Shown here: piece by piece, positions 12,101 through 19,900 of the stretch
Layout: every line of letters begins with the position of its first letter
How positions within the stretch are numbered: position 1 is the first letter of the stretch
Assembly (NCBI GenBank): GCA_017616165.1
Contig: JAFZYR010000006.1
Location: 1-64,000, forward strand
Direction: 5' to 3'
DNA from: Treponema sp.
GTDB lineage: Bacteria > Spirochaetota > Spirochaetia > Treponematales > Treponemataceae
Length of the DNA stretch: 64,000 bases
Made by a program: the position numbers and the translations under genes
Notes under the pieces: model-generated
The model's database searches: none
Seen by the model: the letters and a program-made list of their open reading frames with translations, nothing else
Told to the model about the DNA's origin: nothing

Positions 12101-14054
12101 TGAACGCCCTGATGCAAAGACAAGTACACATCGTTCACGCCGCGGTAAGTACCAGGTAGTACTTGGAGAAGATCTTAAAATTACAGGATTTAACCTACCG
12201 GGAACTGAAGCAAATGCCATTAAACTGCAGACCGCCGCAAATTATAAAACAGCAAACAACAACTTTAGTGCACAGATTACAGCTGCTACTGGAAGTACTA
12301 TTCACGACATGACTTTTACAGCCCCAGCAAGCTCCGGCTATCTCAAAGTTGTCACAAACTCTGTTTCTTCAGTAAACAACTTTAACAGCGGTAATTCTGT
12401 TGACAGTGGATATGATCTTGACGAATGGACAGATGATGTATACCTGAGCGTTTGGAAGAATGATGAGTATTTTGCTTTCTCTAACGACCCAATTTCTCCA
12501 TCTATGGATAGATATAAGTATGCGGCAGGTAATGATAAACGCTATACATTGTATGGAGGATGGGCAACACAGGGTGGAAAATTCTTTGCAAGTTATCCGA
12601 ATGTTACAGATAAAACTGGAACAGGAAATGCCCCAAGTCCAGCAAGTGGACGTTATGGAGTACAAAATAATACATCTAATTTGGATTCAGAGAATTTTAA
12701 TGATCCTGCAACATTCTATGATGTAGCTGTTAATGGGCAAGAGCGTTATAATGTTCTTGTAGATTGTTGGCAGGGAAGTACTAGAGGATGGGGAAGAAAC
12801 TTTGTTATAAATAAGAATGGAAATTATGCACATAATTCAAATGGTAATACTCCTAATGATAATAGTAATGCAGATTCAATGATTAATGTAATTGAACGTA
12901 TGGGAATGGGAGGTAGATCACCAGAGGAAGCCGATTCAAGAGATGGACTCGATGAAATATTTAATCAGTTCCTTAATCCAAGAATTGTATATTATGATGG
13001 TAAAGCTTTCATAACTTATTATGACCGATATGCCAAATGTTTAAAATGGGCTGTGGCCGGTGATTTTACAGGTACACGTACTGCAAATAATGCAAATTTA
13101 ACTTTACTACCAAAAACGAAATATGCAACAGAGGGAAAAAGAACAGAAGGATCTTTTACAGGTTCTACATTCTCTGATTCATATGCAAGTAATGGAACGC
13201 CTACAGTTTCTTCATATTACACAAATGGAGGCTTAGTAGTTGCTGGATATGATACTACGGTTACTGGAGGTACTACTTCAACTTTGAATTCCGGTTTATG
13301 GTCAGATATTGCTATAGATACAGAAAAAGGATTACCGGTCATTGCATATTATGAAACAACAGGTTCAACCAAACATCTTATGGTTGCTACTGGATATATT
13401 GATACAAATCATAGTGCTGATACAACATATCCAATAAATAAAGACGGAACTTCGGCTCCAGTAATTACTTCTACTTCAACTCCGACTGCTCAGGGATCTG
13501 CCTGGAAACGACAGGAAGTAAGTAATAGTGCAAACCTGAAACTTGGAGAATATGTAAGTATTGCTCTTGATGGTGATAACAACATTCATATTGCATGTAA
13601 ATGTGCCAAAGATGGAGCATTATATTATGTTTATGGAGAAAAAGGCACTACTTATGGAGATGATTATACCTGGACAACAGTTTGTATAGACAACAACGGT
13701 AGCCCTGGAACCTGGACAGATATAAAGCTTACGGATCCATCTGCAAGTGGAGCTGCTGCAGGTCCTGTTATTTCTTATTATGACCCAACAAACGACTCTA
13801 CCGAGGATGCTATAAAAGTTGCATATTTTGAAGCTCCGGCAGGCACATCTGAAAATCCTCATCTTGTTCCAGCAAACTGGGATACGATGACAGTTCCTTG
13901 TAACAGTGTTGTTGAAACTAACCGCATCACTCTTGCTCTGGATGTAACAGACGGAGAATCAATTGCAGGTCAGGCAACAACCAGCAACAACAGCAAGCTC
14001 GCCATCGGTTACGTAAGCAACCGCTTCGACTGCGTATACCTGCGTAAGGAGTAA
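3165..14054 (+). CDS. giant Ig-like-repeat surface lipoprotein 1
   Basis: This predicted lipoprotein has 3629 residues. A basic N-terminus and hydrophobic core lead to the lipobox FIFYSC and then CEIGLGAAVDTQ, a sequence identical in the paralogues at 16910 and 52427. Most of the length is tandem Ig-like modules of the form D-x-x-x-P-x-[IV]-x-[IF]-x-x-P, GT-x-x-D, G-[IV]-x-x-V. They include landmark blocks shared with the paralogues: DRPIVKFTNL near residue 1643, GDKPKTEITYP near 2060 and IRKGGIVKMAG near 2470. An EF-hand-like loop DLNGNGSYSADE lies at about 2602-2613. An IPT/TIG-like module (VPYITSLE to GFNL) is near 2975-3020. From about 3090 onward blade-like repeats of the type G-x-Y-V-S-I-A-x-D-x-x-x-N-I-H-I-A suggest a beta-propeller. 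An ATG at 3153 is also in frame, but 3165 has a G-rich Shine-Dalgarno region and matches the paralogues. An adhesin-like role is inferred only. Confidence 0.88.
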   Translation: MKKVRFLSLVSFFGLVLIGFIFYSCEIGLGAAVDTQAPVVSFADTTVGTGGVIRDSFMVFGNWSDDGTIKEVTATLNRTDGTKFSVENKGKVEAAEDGTGTWNAVFDPSKENIPDGSYELSITMTDKGNHKTTITRAVIIDNTPPLVVLTRPGTKLNDTSFDSYGQKFSLEGKAADDNDVSLVEVNIFEDAACTKLLKTIPIPNVPLTIDLDVAEFSATELNDYAQIYQILKDGLADKKGGTAYRYCTLTIYDGAQRYPADGSAQTEADQKGNQTNTYYVNDDEIAKLFTEYKITELYHILNESFGSSAGRAISIDSVKAKLTQQAITSSQFSINPENSPTFVVNSRSPLEDGTTLQDAKYFITSGSSSLQVEISAGLDKHAILKDSVGIYLQECDINGVVSDSAEKIYLVEPVSEAKPNAHDDSIVEIVQSGTTYKFTTVETLTPVNFPLLQVTKYYKVFVEGKDVMTNDILPKDGQIFAFYLKPDTKFIEVSVTDVKPEWLSWTDGANAANKKYSARVTFSGGDATSYDVYRNGEKVASSIQSPFNDEITITSSVHPTEIVYKVKGKDAQGDENGAESSDYRVNPDRQYDNANPSVSSVVYPSKEDTENPTFQFSGNATDAASGVATVYLKISNTTGTTNSGDIAITWTDTHWEKNIKRSDYATGVFATEGVKKVEVWAVDKVGLKSSVISKTDWVYDTAAPTLNFTDPASITGGLITISGTASDGYGVKKVEVIQQKLGNNDTVVSTITRDATGTTSWASPDLPFKTSSASYTADEIIGDTHPADGKYRYTIKVTDNADKTTEKSVVVTLNTQAPDLEMDTDLDVWFASKNVSVSGTASAVSPATVSKVYYIINPTGTVTYPTATTVPSGWASAIGTTNWAVNLPADKVNDSPNNKLYLATVDNVGNVGKFGPYDIKVDSSVAELKPLYYNIEGTDIFRKAEGNIYVDGSKDLIVYGEYYDNQSGVNTLSFKLKNATFATKELKYSTNEIVENVDKDTLEGFTWGNFSSNVKYFKATFKASDFTESNVGDLKVFGSNGATASVDAKICSISFDNTKPELANVQFKSVDTKFNVYEESTGVYYVNKTKKFNITGVATDVGGGVDDVKLKIGSANPIPRDESENPNSWTFSNISLNGQTGNSVTLQLIVIDVAGNQKTYDYTFKFDQTTPEPMHWADAKGKDIYFRIGKADNDKTGNTWETGDTSNATNDPKNTDVGKKYAFGSWGNDSTIEIRGYFKEAGSGLKTIYYAIFNAVPTEAQITALENGTLTSSSDNVVVISSFAPITEETKKVPYNKTSGKTSKDVKTNFKTELTGFNADKNYLILAAEDNVGNRKADRLFVTEGTSATDGTNNGTSITGVDNTWNSAEPRETPTPYYIINKDMKVPNIESDIKQGLYTNGSNSVIITGTAYDADAGLSKITIEIKEQGIDYSDELVADTLTLKDITKDPAEDNPYVWSFTIPASKFSGLASTKSVTAYATAIDSAGIGNQKTISAATITKDSDAPDIEINIPSDADTSTSTVDVNGTISVSGTADDVYGINKVLGMCYKISTATTMTAPTNETSVPAGGWSAPSGWTKISTSLTDENATTNWTFQNINTANLSGSAAITNGSNVWFTVAVQDKAGNVGYAAPQKVIVNQNTDRPIVKFTNLANVGTTQSPQYILKYGTDSQLEGNISDDDATSSAVVNTFVVSSIQLTAAPTDGSDGWTQTTSNNDITWTHATYGTTKYNKTTGDYTYTPGVKTDGKKEVYFFVKDNKNKVFYTAHGTELNRPYQQHKQFDKTSNNDVISYKSDGTSPVINSIEIQPYTDDAVNGSPVTPGTSTVVGGELKNKIQFIIKAQDGNGIKSMSLEYTPAGGSATTIATSNSGSFTASTTNTETIWTTAVIPVDSIPTGSVNVAVTVNDQCELFANSNTVFLVDNDGPVINITSPKSTDEMTGKLSISGTTTDEGNAGADTIDFIIPTAAQTTAGNYASLADNLWGGNLHADASVSSFRYDFDGDTINENALLDVYTKDDTNDIWNLSPDNFGIYTVPFVFRSKDKLGNISVKEFSVTYNPDGDKPKTEITYPSAANYELNQDGTSKGYVTLGGEIRVTGSVSIPSLTTTPERVYLQIADTRQAFDATDKAKAGTGNGNYGYTTKTLNQVGNDIGKTIQGITGTAATNWWGIEAVRSSNAWSINLNSTGLMNPANTNTTNNIYIRACGVNAEGKMGSWSDPVFIHIDASAPQYTTKLYQFSGNPAVGSQTSEKDYEPGIYLKGQWYLGLHITDDDTVVIDSVKKGGTNGTPLTNSDLTEIKSNSNKTVDLFIKLDANASSTQTYTVSARDNANGGYHWIYPSYDINIDNNAPELTAVVSDEGYPISMTKQRTSNKVITFGSTATDTGSGFSRLAYYFKRGTGNTATVELPMPAASDAANNKWTTGTAYKSGAVSGLSSDSDLYGVSLDGTKGTSGNDTTFTITAGIGTNTFIRKGGIVKMAGTYHRIKAVSESIVTVEGIIDATVTSAFFPIAFIVDNTSSEGSEWENGINTMKGDDGDGVVESVKKAGATWTWDTSIYAGELDDGEITLVCVAFDVAENAAKSETKFMLTNKTPRVSKLYLATDLNGNGSYSADEFGTSVITSSGSKTVESYYSALNSGNLQDVFTVYGNIDDENNSTTSSGITMRDKLGMAFEFVSGYEGYGAGQGALKYKLTIGSDKIQTGETGITGNLTNDAISNGLMGFEVPTSAVSTGTEDALNYLHVTLWDNANGRAGTKDGAKTQNEYTTQSGDTAIYDTYASFGAQWTAFNVPIMLDLVDGDDPTVTINNPQAVTHTEGTGNAEHTVIDGHVDLHGDLPSTLTGSNEFDRDDKVSGKIKFTGTINDEKRIVNIILKVSKGENAINFSTKPITDVTLATYSTGTGTFDNTTITPNGATGVTFTITSSTFSTSTGHTVAWELEVDTEKVAGNAAADVLFTLTANDGTNNGNATQQVDIVPYITSLERPDAKTSTHRSRRGKYQVVLGEDLKITGFNLPGTEANAIKLQTAANYKTANNNFSAQITAATGSTIHDMTFTAPASSGYLKVVTNSVSSVNNFNSGNSVDSGYDLDEWTDDVYLSVWKNDEYFAFSNDPISPSMDRYKYAAGNDKRYTLYGGWATQGGKFFASYPNVTDKTGTGNAPSPASGRYGVQNNTSNLDSENFNDPATFYDVAVNGQERYNVLVDCWQGSTRGWGRNFVINKNGNYAHNSNGNTPNDNSNADSMINVIERMGMGGRSPEEADSRDGLDEIFNQFLNPRIVYYDGKAFITYYDRYAKCLKWAVAGDFTGTRTANNANLTLLPKTKYATEGKRTEGSFTGSTFSDSYASNGTPTVSSYYTNGGLVVAGYDTTVTGGTTSTLNSGLWSDIAIDTEKGLPVIAYYETTGSTKHLMVATGYIDTNHSADTTYPINKDGTSAPVITSTSTPTAQGSAWKRQEVSNSANLKLGEYVSIALDGDNNIHIACKCAKDGALYYVYGEKGTTYGDDYTWTTVCIDNNGSPGTWTDIKLTDPSASGAAAGPVISYYDPTNDSTEDAIKVAYFEAPAGTSENPHLVPANWDTMTVPCNSVVETNRITLALDVTDGESIAGQATTSNNSKLAIGYVSNRFDCVYLRKE

Positions 14055-14060
14055 AAAAAG

Positions 14061-14083
14061 ATTGTCGGGTCAAGCCCGACAAT
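14061..14083. repeat. GGGTCAAGCCCGA-type palindromic repeat
   Basis: ATTGTCGGG and CCCGACAAT flank TCAAG, followed by GACAAA. A sister copy with changed outer pairs is at 63288-63310. The compensating changes (GTCGGG/CCCGAC versus TTCGGG/CCCGAA) suggest that stem pairing is maintained. Confidence 0.7.
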
Positions 14084-14093
14084 GACAAAAATA

Positions 14094-14125
14094 AACTCAC
14101 CTTGTCAATTCTGGCAAGGTGAGTT
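14094..14125 (+). terminator. hairpin terminator after giant lipoprotein 1
   Basis: AACTCACCTTG (14094-14104) pairs exactly over 11 bp with CAAGGTGAGTT (14115-14125) around a 10-base loop. It is followed by ATTATTTC rather than a long T-run, so termination may be partial and could let transcription reach the DUF4160 gene. Confidence 0.6.
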
Positions 14126-14156
14126 ATTATTTCATAAAGTATTTAAGGAGGATATG

Positions 14157-14423
14157 ATGCCAGTTCTTTCTATGTTTTATGGAATTATTATAAGAATGCA
14201 ATCTGAACATGGTGGAAAACATCATGTTCCTCATATACATGTAATATGTGGAGATGATGAATCTGTGTTTTCTTTAGATGGTGAATTAATTGAAGGAACA
14301 ATTCCTATACCAAAAAGAAAACTTGTAGAAGCATGGATAGAAATACATAAAGAAGATTTACAAGCAAACTGGAAACTTTTAGATGAAGGTGAACAGTATT
14401 TTAAAATTGATCCGTTAAAATAG
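14157..14423 (+). CDS. DUF4160 family protein
   Basis: This small 88-residue protein has the DUF4160 pattern: start MPVLSMFYGIIIRM, the H-H-V-P-H-I-H-V motif, a central D-G-x-L-I-E-G-x-I-P and a final W-I-E-I-H-K-E-D-L-Q-A-N-W. The chosen ATG at 14157 is placed by AAGGAGG at 14145-14151 with 5-base spacing. A preceding in-frame ATG at 14154 is too close, and the frame continues upstream through the terminator hairpin to 14082, which is unlikely to be translated. DUF4160 genes are commonly followed by a DUF2442 gene, as here, and the pair is widely suspected to be a toxin-antitoxin-like module. No function is proven. Confidence 0.88.
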   Translation: MPVLSMFYGIIIRMQSEHGGKHHVPHIHVICGDDESVFSLDGELIEGTIPIPKRKLVEAWIEIHKEDLQANWKLLDEGEQYFKIDPLK

Positions 14424-14431
14424 ATTTGCTT

Positions 14432-14671
14432 ATGTTAAGACCAACAGTTATAAAGGTATTGCCCGAAAATGATTTTATTCTCTTTTTAGAATTTGATAAT
14501 GGGGAAAAAAAATATTTTGATGTTAAACCATATATCAAAGGTTCATGGTTTAATGAATTAAACAATATTGCATATTTTAAACTTGTTCATACAAATGGCT
14601 TCAATATTGAATGGCCTAATGGACAAGATATCTGCCCAGACGATTTATATTACAACAGTAAAAATCTTTAA
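14432..14671 (+). CDS. DUF2442 family protein
   Basis: This 79-residue protein starts MLRPTVIKVLPENDF and contains the family pattern L-x-F-D-N-G-E-K-K-Y-F-D-V-K-P-Y, then W-F-N-E-L and a final W-P-N-G-Q-D-I-C-P-D-D-L-Y. It begins 8 bases after the DUF4160 stop without a clear Shine-Dalgarno, so it is probably translationally coupled. A TTG at 14426 is an alternative start. DUF2442 is the usual partner of DUF4160; which acts as toxin and which as antitoxin, if either, cannot be read from the sequence. Confidence 0.88.
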   Translation: MLRPTVIKVLPENDFILFLEFDNGEKKYFDVKPYIKGSWFNELNNIAYFKLVHTNGFNIEWPNGQDICPDDLYYNSKNL

Positions 14672-14679
14672 AGCTAAAA

Positions 14680-14694
14680 TGGAGTGCCACTCCA
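14680..14694. terminator. short palindrome between convergent genes
   Basis: TGGAGTGCCACTCCA is a 15-base palindrome between the stops of the DUF2442 gene and the minus-strand gene at 14703. It is AT-flanked on both sides and may act as a small bidirectional terminator. Confidence 0.35.
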
Positions 14695-14702
14695 CCTTAC
14701 CT

Positions 14703-15944
14703 TTAAAACATCAACTCCCAGATTGCATCTCTTAGCTGTGTTTTCTGGGAGTCGCTCAGATTGGCTTCGTGGCCCAAGCCTGCAAGCGGGGTAGAGGTGG
14801 CGGCGACCCAGAAGCGGGCGTCGTCGGCCTGTTTGTCGCAGGTGGCGCAATTGGCAAGGACCGGGGCAAGGCCTGTTTTCTGGCAGAGCTGTTCCTGGAT
14901 TTTGGTGGAAACAAGGTATTCAATCAGACTGTCAACAGACTCTTTTTTGCCGGAACTTACGGGTACTGCATAAGTAATTGTAGAAGTAAAATGTCTCTGG
15001 CTGGCACTGGTTTTTGAAGGAACGTAAATTGAGCTGTAGCGCTCTACGGCCTTTACATCATAGGTGCGGTGAACCGACAGGGTTGTAAAAAACATGTTTG
15101 TTACGCGCTGCTGCATGAAAGAATTAACATCAGTGTGTTTTAATTCGCGGCAGGCTGGAGTTGCGTAACCGTTTTTAATAAGCTGCTTAAGATAATAAAG
15201 CGAATAGGCAAGCGGAGCGTCCGGCACAATAAAAATCTCGTTGGCAATCTGCTTTGCATCAAAGCCAGAAGAGCCCGCAGCAACAGACTGAATAAGAATC
15301 TGGGCTGCTTCATTATAGGCATCTGCACCTTCAAAAGCTTCGCCAAGTGCACCAAGCAAATCAAGCAGAAAAACCGGATCAGAACCTGCAAAGCTAAGCG
15401 GGTAATCAATTTTTTTCTTTTGAATTGCAGCAAACTCTTCTATATCCTGCCAGGTATTTATAGCCTGCAAGCCCGACATTGAAAAAGCTGAGTATTCAAT
15501 ATTAATTTCGAGGTTATCAAAAACAAGAGGAACTGCCACAATCTTATCGTTCTTAGTGAGCGCAGACTGCTGCATGGTCAAAAACATCTGGCCAAGGCAT
15601 CCGTCCGGGGCACCGGCTTTATCATCAGCTACCGCAACCGCATTTTTTACGGCATAGCCTGCAGGAGCAAGAATCAAATCAAGCCTGTTCTTTTTAATCT
15701 GGGCCGAAAGTTCAGTTTCTTTATCAATTTTATAAAAGTTTACAGTCTTCTGGTTTGTATCTGCAAAATCGGTAATAAGCGAAGTAAAGGCGGTTTCTAT
15801 GGCCGGGTCGGAATCATAAAAGGCAATATTAAGCGCATTTTTAGAAGGAAGCTTTTTCTGCGGAATAATACAAAGGCAAACTACTGCAACAGCAGCTGCC
15901 ACAAAAACAATCAGGGAAGAAAGGATGAGTATTTTCTTTTTCAT
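14703..15944 (-). CDS. membrane-anchored substrate-binding-protein-like protein (paralogue of 1732-2967)
   Basis: This 413-residue protein has an N-terminal signal anchor (MKKKILILSSLIVFVAAAVA) and a periplasmic domain with the family 1 solute-binding fold pattern. Features are N-I-A-F-Y-D near residue 40, F-A-G-S-D-P-V-F-L-L-D-L-L, V-S-T-K-I-Q-E-Q-L-C-Q-K-T-G-L-A-P-V, and Q-A-D-D-A-R-F-W-V-A-A near the end. Length and motifs match the gene at 1732, so the two are duplicates. Its start lies 12 bases after the stop of the secreted-protein gene at 15957-16550, which indicates an operon. The pair is divergent from giant lipoprotein 2. No permease or ATPase is nearby, so ligand sensing or a structural role is as likely as transport. 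Confidence 0.75.
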   Translation of the reverse strand: MKKKILILSSLIVFVAAAVAVVCLCIIPQKKLPSKNALNIAFYDSDPAIETAFTSLITDFADTNQKTVNFYKIDKETELSAQIKKNRLDLILAPAGYAVKNAVAVADDKAGAPDGCLGQMFLTMQQSALTKNDKIVAVPLVFDNLEINIEYSAFSMSGLQAINTWQDIEEFAAIQKKKIDYPLSFAGSDPVFLLDLLGALGEAFEGADAYNEAAQILIQSVAAGSSGFDAKQIANEIFIVPDAPLAYSLYYLKQLIKNGYATPACRELKHTDVNSFMQQRVTNMFFTTLSVHRTYDVKAVERYSSIYVPSKTSASQRHFTSTITYAVPVSSGKKESVDSLIEYLVSTKIQEQLCQKTGLAPVLANCATCDKQADDARFWVAATSTPLAGLGHEANLSDSQKTQLRDAIWELMF

Positions 15945-15956
15945 AGGGTAATTTTA

Positions 15957-16550
15957 CTATTGTTTTTGTTTGTAGTCTATAAGCCAGCCGCCGCTGTAAA
16001 AGCCGTTGGCGTTATAGGTAGGGTACACAAAAATCACTTTGGTAGGGTTTTCGGTATTGTAGGTAAAAACATTGGATTCCCACAAAAAAGGCTGAATTGA
16101 CGGGTCGCTGTAAGTAAAATTTGCCTGCTGATCCACGGGCGTATAAAGCGTAATTTTGTAAATGCCCTTTTTGAGCTTAAGATGCATGGCCATTCCGCCG
16201 CTAAGGTAGTATTTTTTCTTATACTGATTCACTACATTTGGGATTCTTACCCATTCATAGGTTGCGGTACAGGCCGAATAGGTAACATCGTTGCCATCCT
16301 GGTCTTCCAGCTTTAAAAAACAGCGGATTTCGTTCATTGTGCCCTTGTTATCTTCCCGGTAAATGATGAGCGAAGTTTTGTCGTGACCGGCCGGCATGTC
16401 TTTTGTAGCGTCAATAAAATCATAGTAGGACCCCGGAACCGGCTGAGCAAAAAGGCCTGAACCTGGCAAAAAGGTGAGTCCCAAAAGAATGATAGCTGTA
16501 AGGGCGCGTGCTACCTGCTGTTTTAAAGTCTTCTTTTTTACGGTTTTCAT
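15957..16550 (-). CDS. secreted protein of unknown function
   Basis: This 197-residue protein starts MKTVKKKTLK at 16550; a frame extension to 16562 is possible but would spoil the signal peptide. A basic stretch and hydrophobic core end at G-L-F-A-Q, a signal-peptidase I-like site near residue 37, so the protein is exported. The mature part is rich in aromatic residues and beta-strand-like segments (YYDFIDATKDMP, VTYSACTATYEWVRIP, FYSGGWLIDYKQKQ at the very end). I do not recognise a family. It forms an operon with the following substrate-binding-protein-like gene. Confidence 0.7.
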   Translation of the reverse strand: MKTVKKKTLKQQVARALTAIILLGLTFLPGSGLFAQPVPGSYYDFIDATKDMPAGHDKTSLIIYREDNKGTMNEIRCFLKLEDQDGNDVTYSACTATYEWVRIPNVVNQYKKKYYLSGGMAMHLKLKKGIYKITLYTPVDQQANFTYSDPSIQPFLWESNVFTYNTENPTKVIFVYPTYNANGFYSGGWLIDYKQKQ

Positions 16551-16672
16551 ACTGCAAAACACCGGTTAATCATATAAATCTTATATCGGATTGGTTTTTT
16601 TGTGTAGTTATAAATTTTCGTTAGAAAATATTTTTTTTCTTGCTTTTTTAGGGGAATTCCCTTATATTTATT

Positions 16673-16723
16673 GAGGGCTTTGGGGATAATCTGTTTAAAA
16701 ACAGCTGCTTCAAAGCCTTTTTT
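16673..16723. repeat. two-tier hairpin in the divergent gap before giant lipoprotein 2
   Basis: GGGCTTTG (16675-16682) pairs with CAAAGCC (16711-16717), enclosing a second stem CTGTTT/AAACAG near 16691-16704, followed by TTTTTT. It looks like a plus-strand terminator but no plus-strand gene ends here. The rest of the 359-base gap 16551-16909 holds AT-rich sequence, the promoter at 16796-16823 and the leader hairpin at 16847-16890. Confidence 0.5.
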
Positions 16724-16795
16724 ATGTAAAAATACCAGCTTTTCAAACGTTTCTTCTATAAAAAGTGTAACAAAACTGTTGTAAAGGTGCTTTAC

Positions 16796-16823
16796 TCAAG
16801 GAATAGGCTTCTTTTGCCGATAA
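16796..16823 (+). promoter_or_regulatory. sigma-28-like promoter of giant lipoprotein 2
   Basis: TCAAGGAA (16796-16803), a 12-base spacer, then a perfect FliA-type -10 GCCGATAA (16816-16823), 86 bases before the ATG at 16910. Directly upstream, GTAAAG-GTG-CTTTAC (16781-16795) forms a small inverted repeat that abuts the -35. Confidence 0.7.
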
Positions 16824-16846
16824 ATAGAGATGGAGAAGTGTAAAAA

Positions 16847-16890
16847 TCTGCGTTGTTCATCATTTTTGACTATGCAGACGCAGACTTTTT
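16847..16890 (+). promoter_or_regulatory. terminator-like hairpin in the leader of giant lipoprotein 2
   Basis: TCTGCG (16847-16852) pairs with CGCAGA (16879-16884), or over five bases with GCAGA at 16874-16878, and is followed by CTTTTTGTTTT. It lies inside the predicted 5' leader just before the AGGAG. Two competing pairings plus a T-run suggest attenuation or a stability element. Confidence 0.45.
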
Positions 16891-16909
16891 GTTTTACAGG
16901 AGTGTTACT

Positions 16910-19900
16910 ATGAAAACTGTTAAAACTTTTGGATTTTTTAAGAATATTCTCAAACCGCTCGCCGTGCTTTTTACCGCCGGCCTTGTGCTTTCTTTCCTTT
17001 CTTCCTGCGAAATCGGTCTCGGTGCCGCTGTTGATACGCAGCCGCCGGTTGTAGGTATTACTTACCCGCCATCCCTTTCTGTTATAAGGGATAGTTTTGT
17101 TCTTGCGGGAACCTGGTCCGACGATCAGGGAGTAAAAACCGTTCATGTTGATGTTTACCAGAGTCTGGACGAAGGAAAAAAGCTTATTCATGAAGAAGAA
17201 GCTGTTGTTTCCGTAGACGGTAAATGGTCTATAACTCTTAATAATTTTGATAAAAACAATGCAAAATTCTATAACGGATGGGAATATTCCGACGGAGACT
17301 ACGAAATTCAGGTTTATGCAGAAGATAATGCAAAACATACATCAGGTATTGCTTCGCGTACAGTTTCTATAGATAATACAGCTCCTGTTCTGGTAATTAC
17401 AAACCCTACAACTGCCGGTTCTGATGCAACTCCTGCCGCTTTTGGACAGATTGTTCAGTTAAAAGGTTCGTTCTACGACTTCTGCGGAAAATTAACCAGC
17501 CTTACCGTAACCTTCTATGATGAATCAGGAAATGCAATCTGCGATTCAAGCTTCTCAAATATTTCTGATATGTCAGATGCAAATCCTTTAACAGTTGCCC
17601 GTTATTACTCAAGCGAAGAAGACCGCGCAAATAACAAAGCTGTTTACAATAACTACAAAGCTCTTTTTGGAACAGACAAGCTTCAGGAATTTGAAGCAGA
17701 TAATCCTATATCAAATTCCAAAATTTATTTTACAGTCACCGCAAACGATAACGCAAAGGAATTTAAGACTGTTGGGGATGAAGGTGTTGGAAACGGAAAC
17801 TTAACCAAGATTTTCTACCGTGGAACTGCTTCTATGCAGAACCTTGTAAGTGGAGACGGTGCAATAGAAAGCTTCTCGCTTGTAGATTTTGCATCTTATC
17901 TTAATAAGACATCAACAAAGCATGCCTCTTATGCTTCTACCATAGATGCAATTGCAGCTGCTGCACAGAGCTTCTCAACTACAAAAGCAGAAACTCCAAG
18001 CATAGCCAGCTTTATTACAAATAATGACAGTACACACGGAGATCCTGTATATCTTACCTGTACAATCAATCCAAAAAATAATCCGCAGTATATAATCGGC
18101 GGTTATGAACTTATAGAGGCAGGTACCGGAACAGAAAATTATTCAAGTGCCGGTTATAAGACAGTTTACCATGGCTCTCCAGTTCCTCTTAATATTACAG
18201 TTGGTGCAGATAACAAAAATATCAGTACACATACAGTAAGTTTTTATCTTGTAGATACTACAGAATATACCGGAGAAATTAATGCCGGCATTTTTGAACA
18301 GCAGCATAATCCGGAATATGTAGAACTCCTGTATACCTGGGATGAAGATGTATACAACCGATACAGTGCCTGGGGGCAGGATATGTCCAGCAGATATACT
18401 GCCAGCTCCGAAGATACAAATGTTTCCTCAATTGCCAAGCAGTTTACTATAGAAAGTCTTAAACCTTCGCATGATTATCTTTTCTATGTAGTTGGAAAAG
18501 ATATTACAGGAAACGAAATTATTGCCGCAGATAACAGAGGCTATGGTTTCTGTTATACGGTTTCTACAACAGCTCCAGAAATTACAATTACAGGCGGTAA
18601 TAAGCTTAATGAAGTTGTAAGCGCAAAGAAATTTAATGGAGAAAACGCTGCAAGCTTAACAGATTTACTTTATCTTACAGGAACAATCAGGACAGAAAAG
18701 GTATTAAATTCTCTTTCATACATCCTTACCGTTACCGAATCTTCTGATTCTGTAAATCCACCAACACTGCAGAAAACTTATACTGTACCTTTGGAAGAAT
18801 TGGATGCAGCCCCTGGTTATACTTATTCTTCGCCTAATTTCTGTTATACAACAAATGCAGCTGTAAGCCCTGTTACATATACCTGGCGAATTGCAACAGC
18901 TCAGGTTTCTTCTGATTTTGCTTCTATAATTGCTTCTCCGGGTTCTTATGATGTAACTTTAGTAATTAAGGCAAACAACGATGCCGAATCAAGCACACAG
19001 AGAACCTTTACCCTTGATACAAAGGCTCCGGAAGCAGAAGCAACAGAAATTTCTAATTCTGTAGAAAAACAAGGTGGTGGTTACTGGATTAATCCGGCAA
19101 AGGCATACAAAATCAAAGGTCTTGTAACCGATAACCTTTCTACACCAAATGCATGTAAAACCTGGATTGTACTTAAGGCTATAGATGAAAATGAGGAAGA
19201 ACTTTCTGCCAATTATTCAACCGAAAGCAATAAAGTAACAGGCGTAAAGACTTGGGAATTTACTGTTCCTGCAAATGCAATTGCTTCTTCAAATTATGGA
19301 GCAAACCTTTACATTTATTCTCAGGATGTTGCAGGAAACATAGGAGTTACTTCTCAGCCGGTTACTCTTTATTTTGATACAGTTGCACCAAGGGGTGTTC
19401 ACAAAATTGACTATAAAAACAAGGATATTGTATTCCGTGTAAGCGATTTTGACAGCAGTGCCGCAGATGTTGCTGCTACGGACGGAACAGTTACTTATTC
19501 TGATGCTCTTGATAAAGATGTAGGCGGTAAATATCTTAAAGGTTCATACAGCAATACTTCTACACTCAAAATCCGCGGATACTTTGAAGAACATGGTTCC
19601 GGCGTAGATATGATTTACTACAGGGTATTTAATACTGCACCGTCAGCAAGTGATATAACAAATTTCAAAAACAATTATGCTAATTCAGAGTCTACTTATA
19701 AGGCAACAGGTTACTTTAAACCTCTTGATACTCCAGAAATAAAACAGGTTATGTTCCAGCCGAATAATGATGACTGGTATGCAGCTAAGGTAAAATCTTC
19801 TTTCAAGGAAACTATCAGCGGTCTTGATCATCCTAATAACTATCTTGTACTTCTTGCAGTAGATAAAGTTGGAAATTACGATGTTGATACTCTGACAGGA

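Noticed and set aside
16600-16640. Sigma-28-like box (TCCGATAT) for the minus-strand secreted-protein operon
   Set aside because: The -10 has two or more mismatches and the -35 is poor; similarity to the giant-gene promoters is not convincing.
16673-16723. Terminator for a plus-strand transcript before giant lipoprotein 2
   Set aside because: No plus-strand gene or promoter precedes it in the gap, so it is listed only as a hairpin of unknown role.
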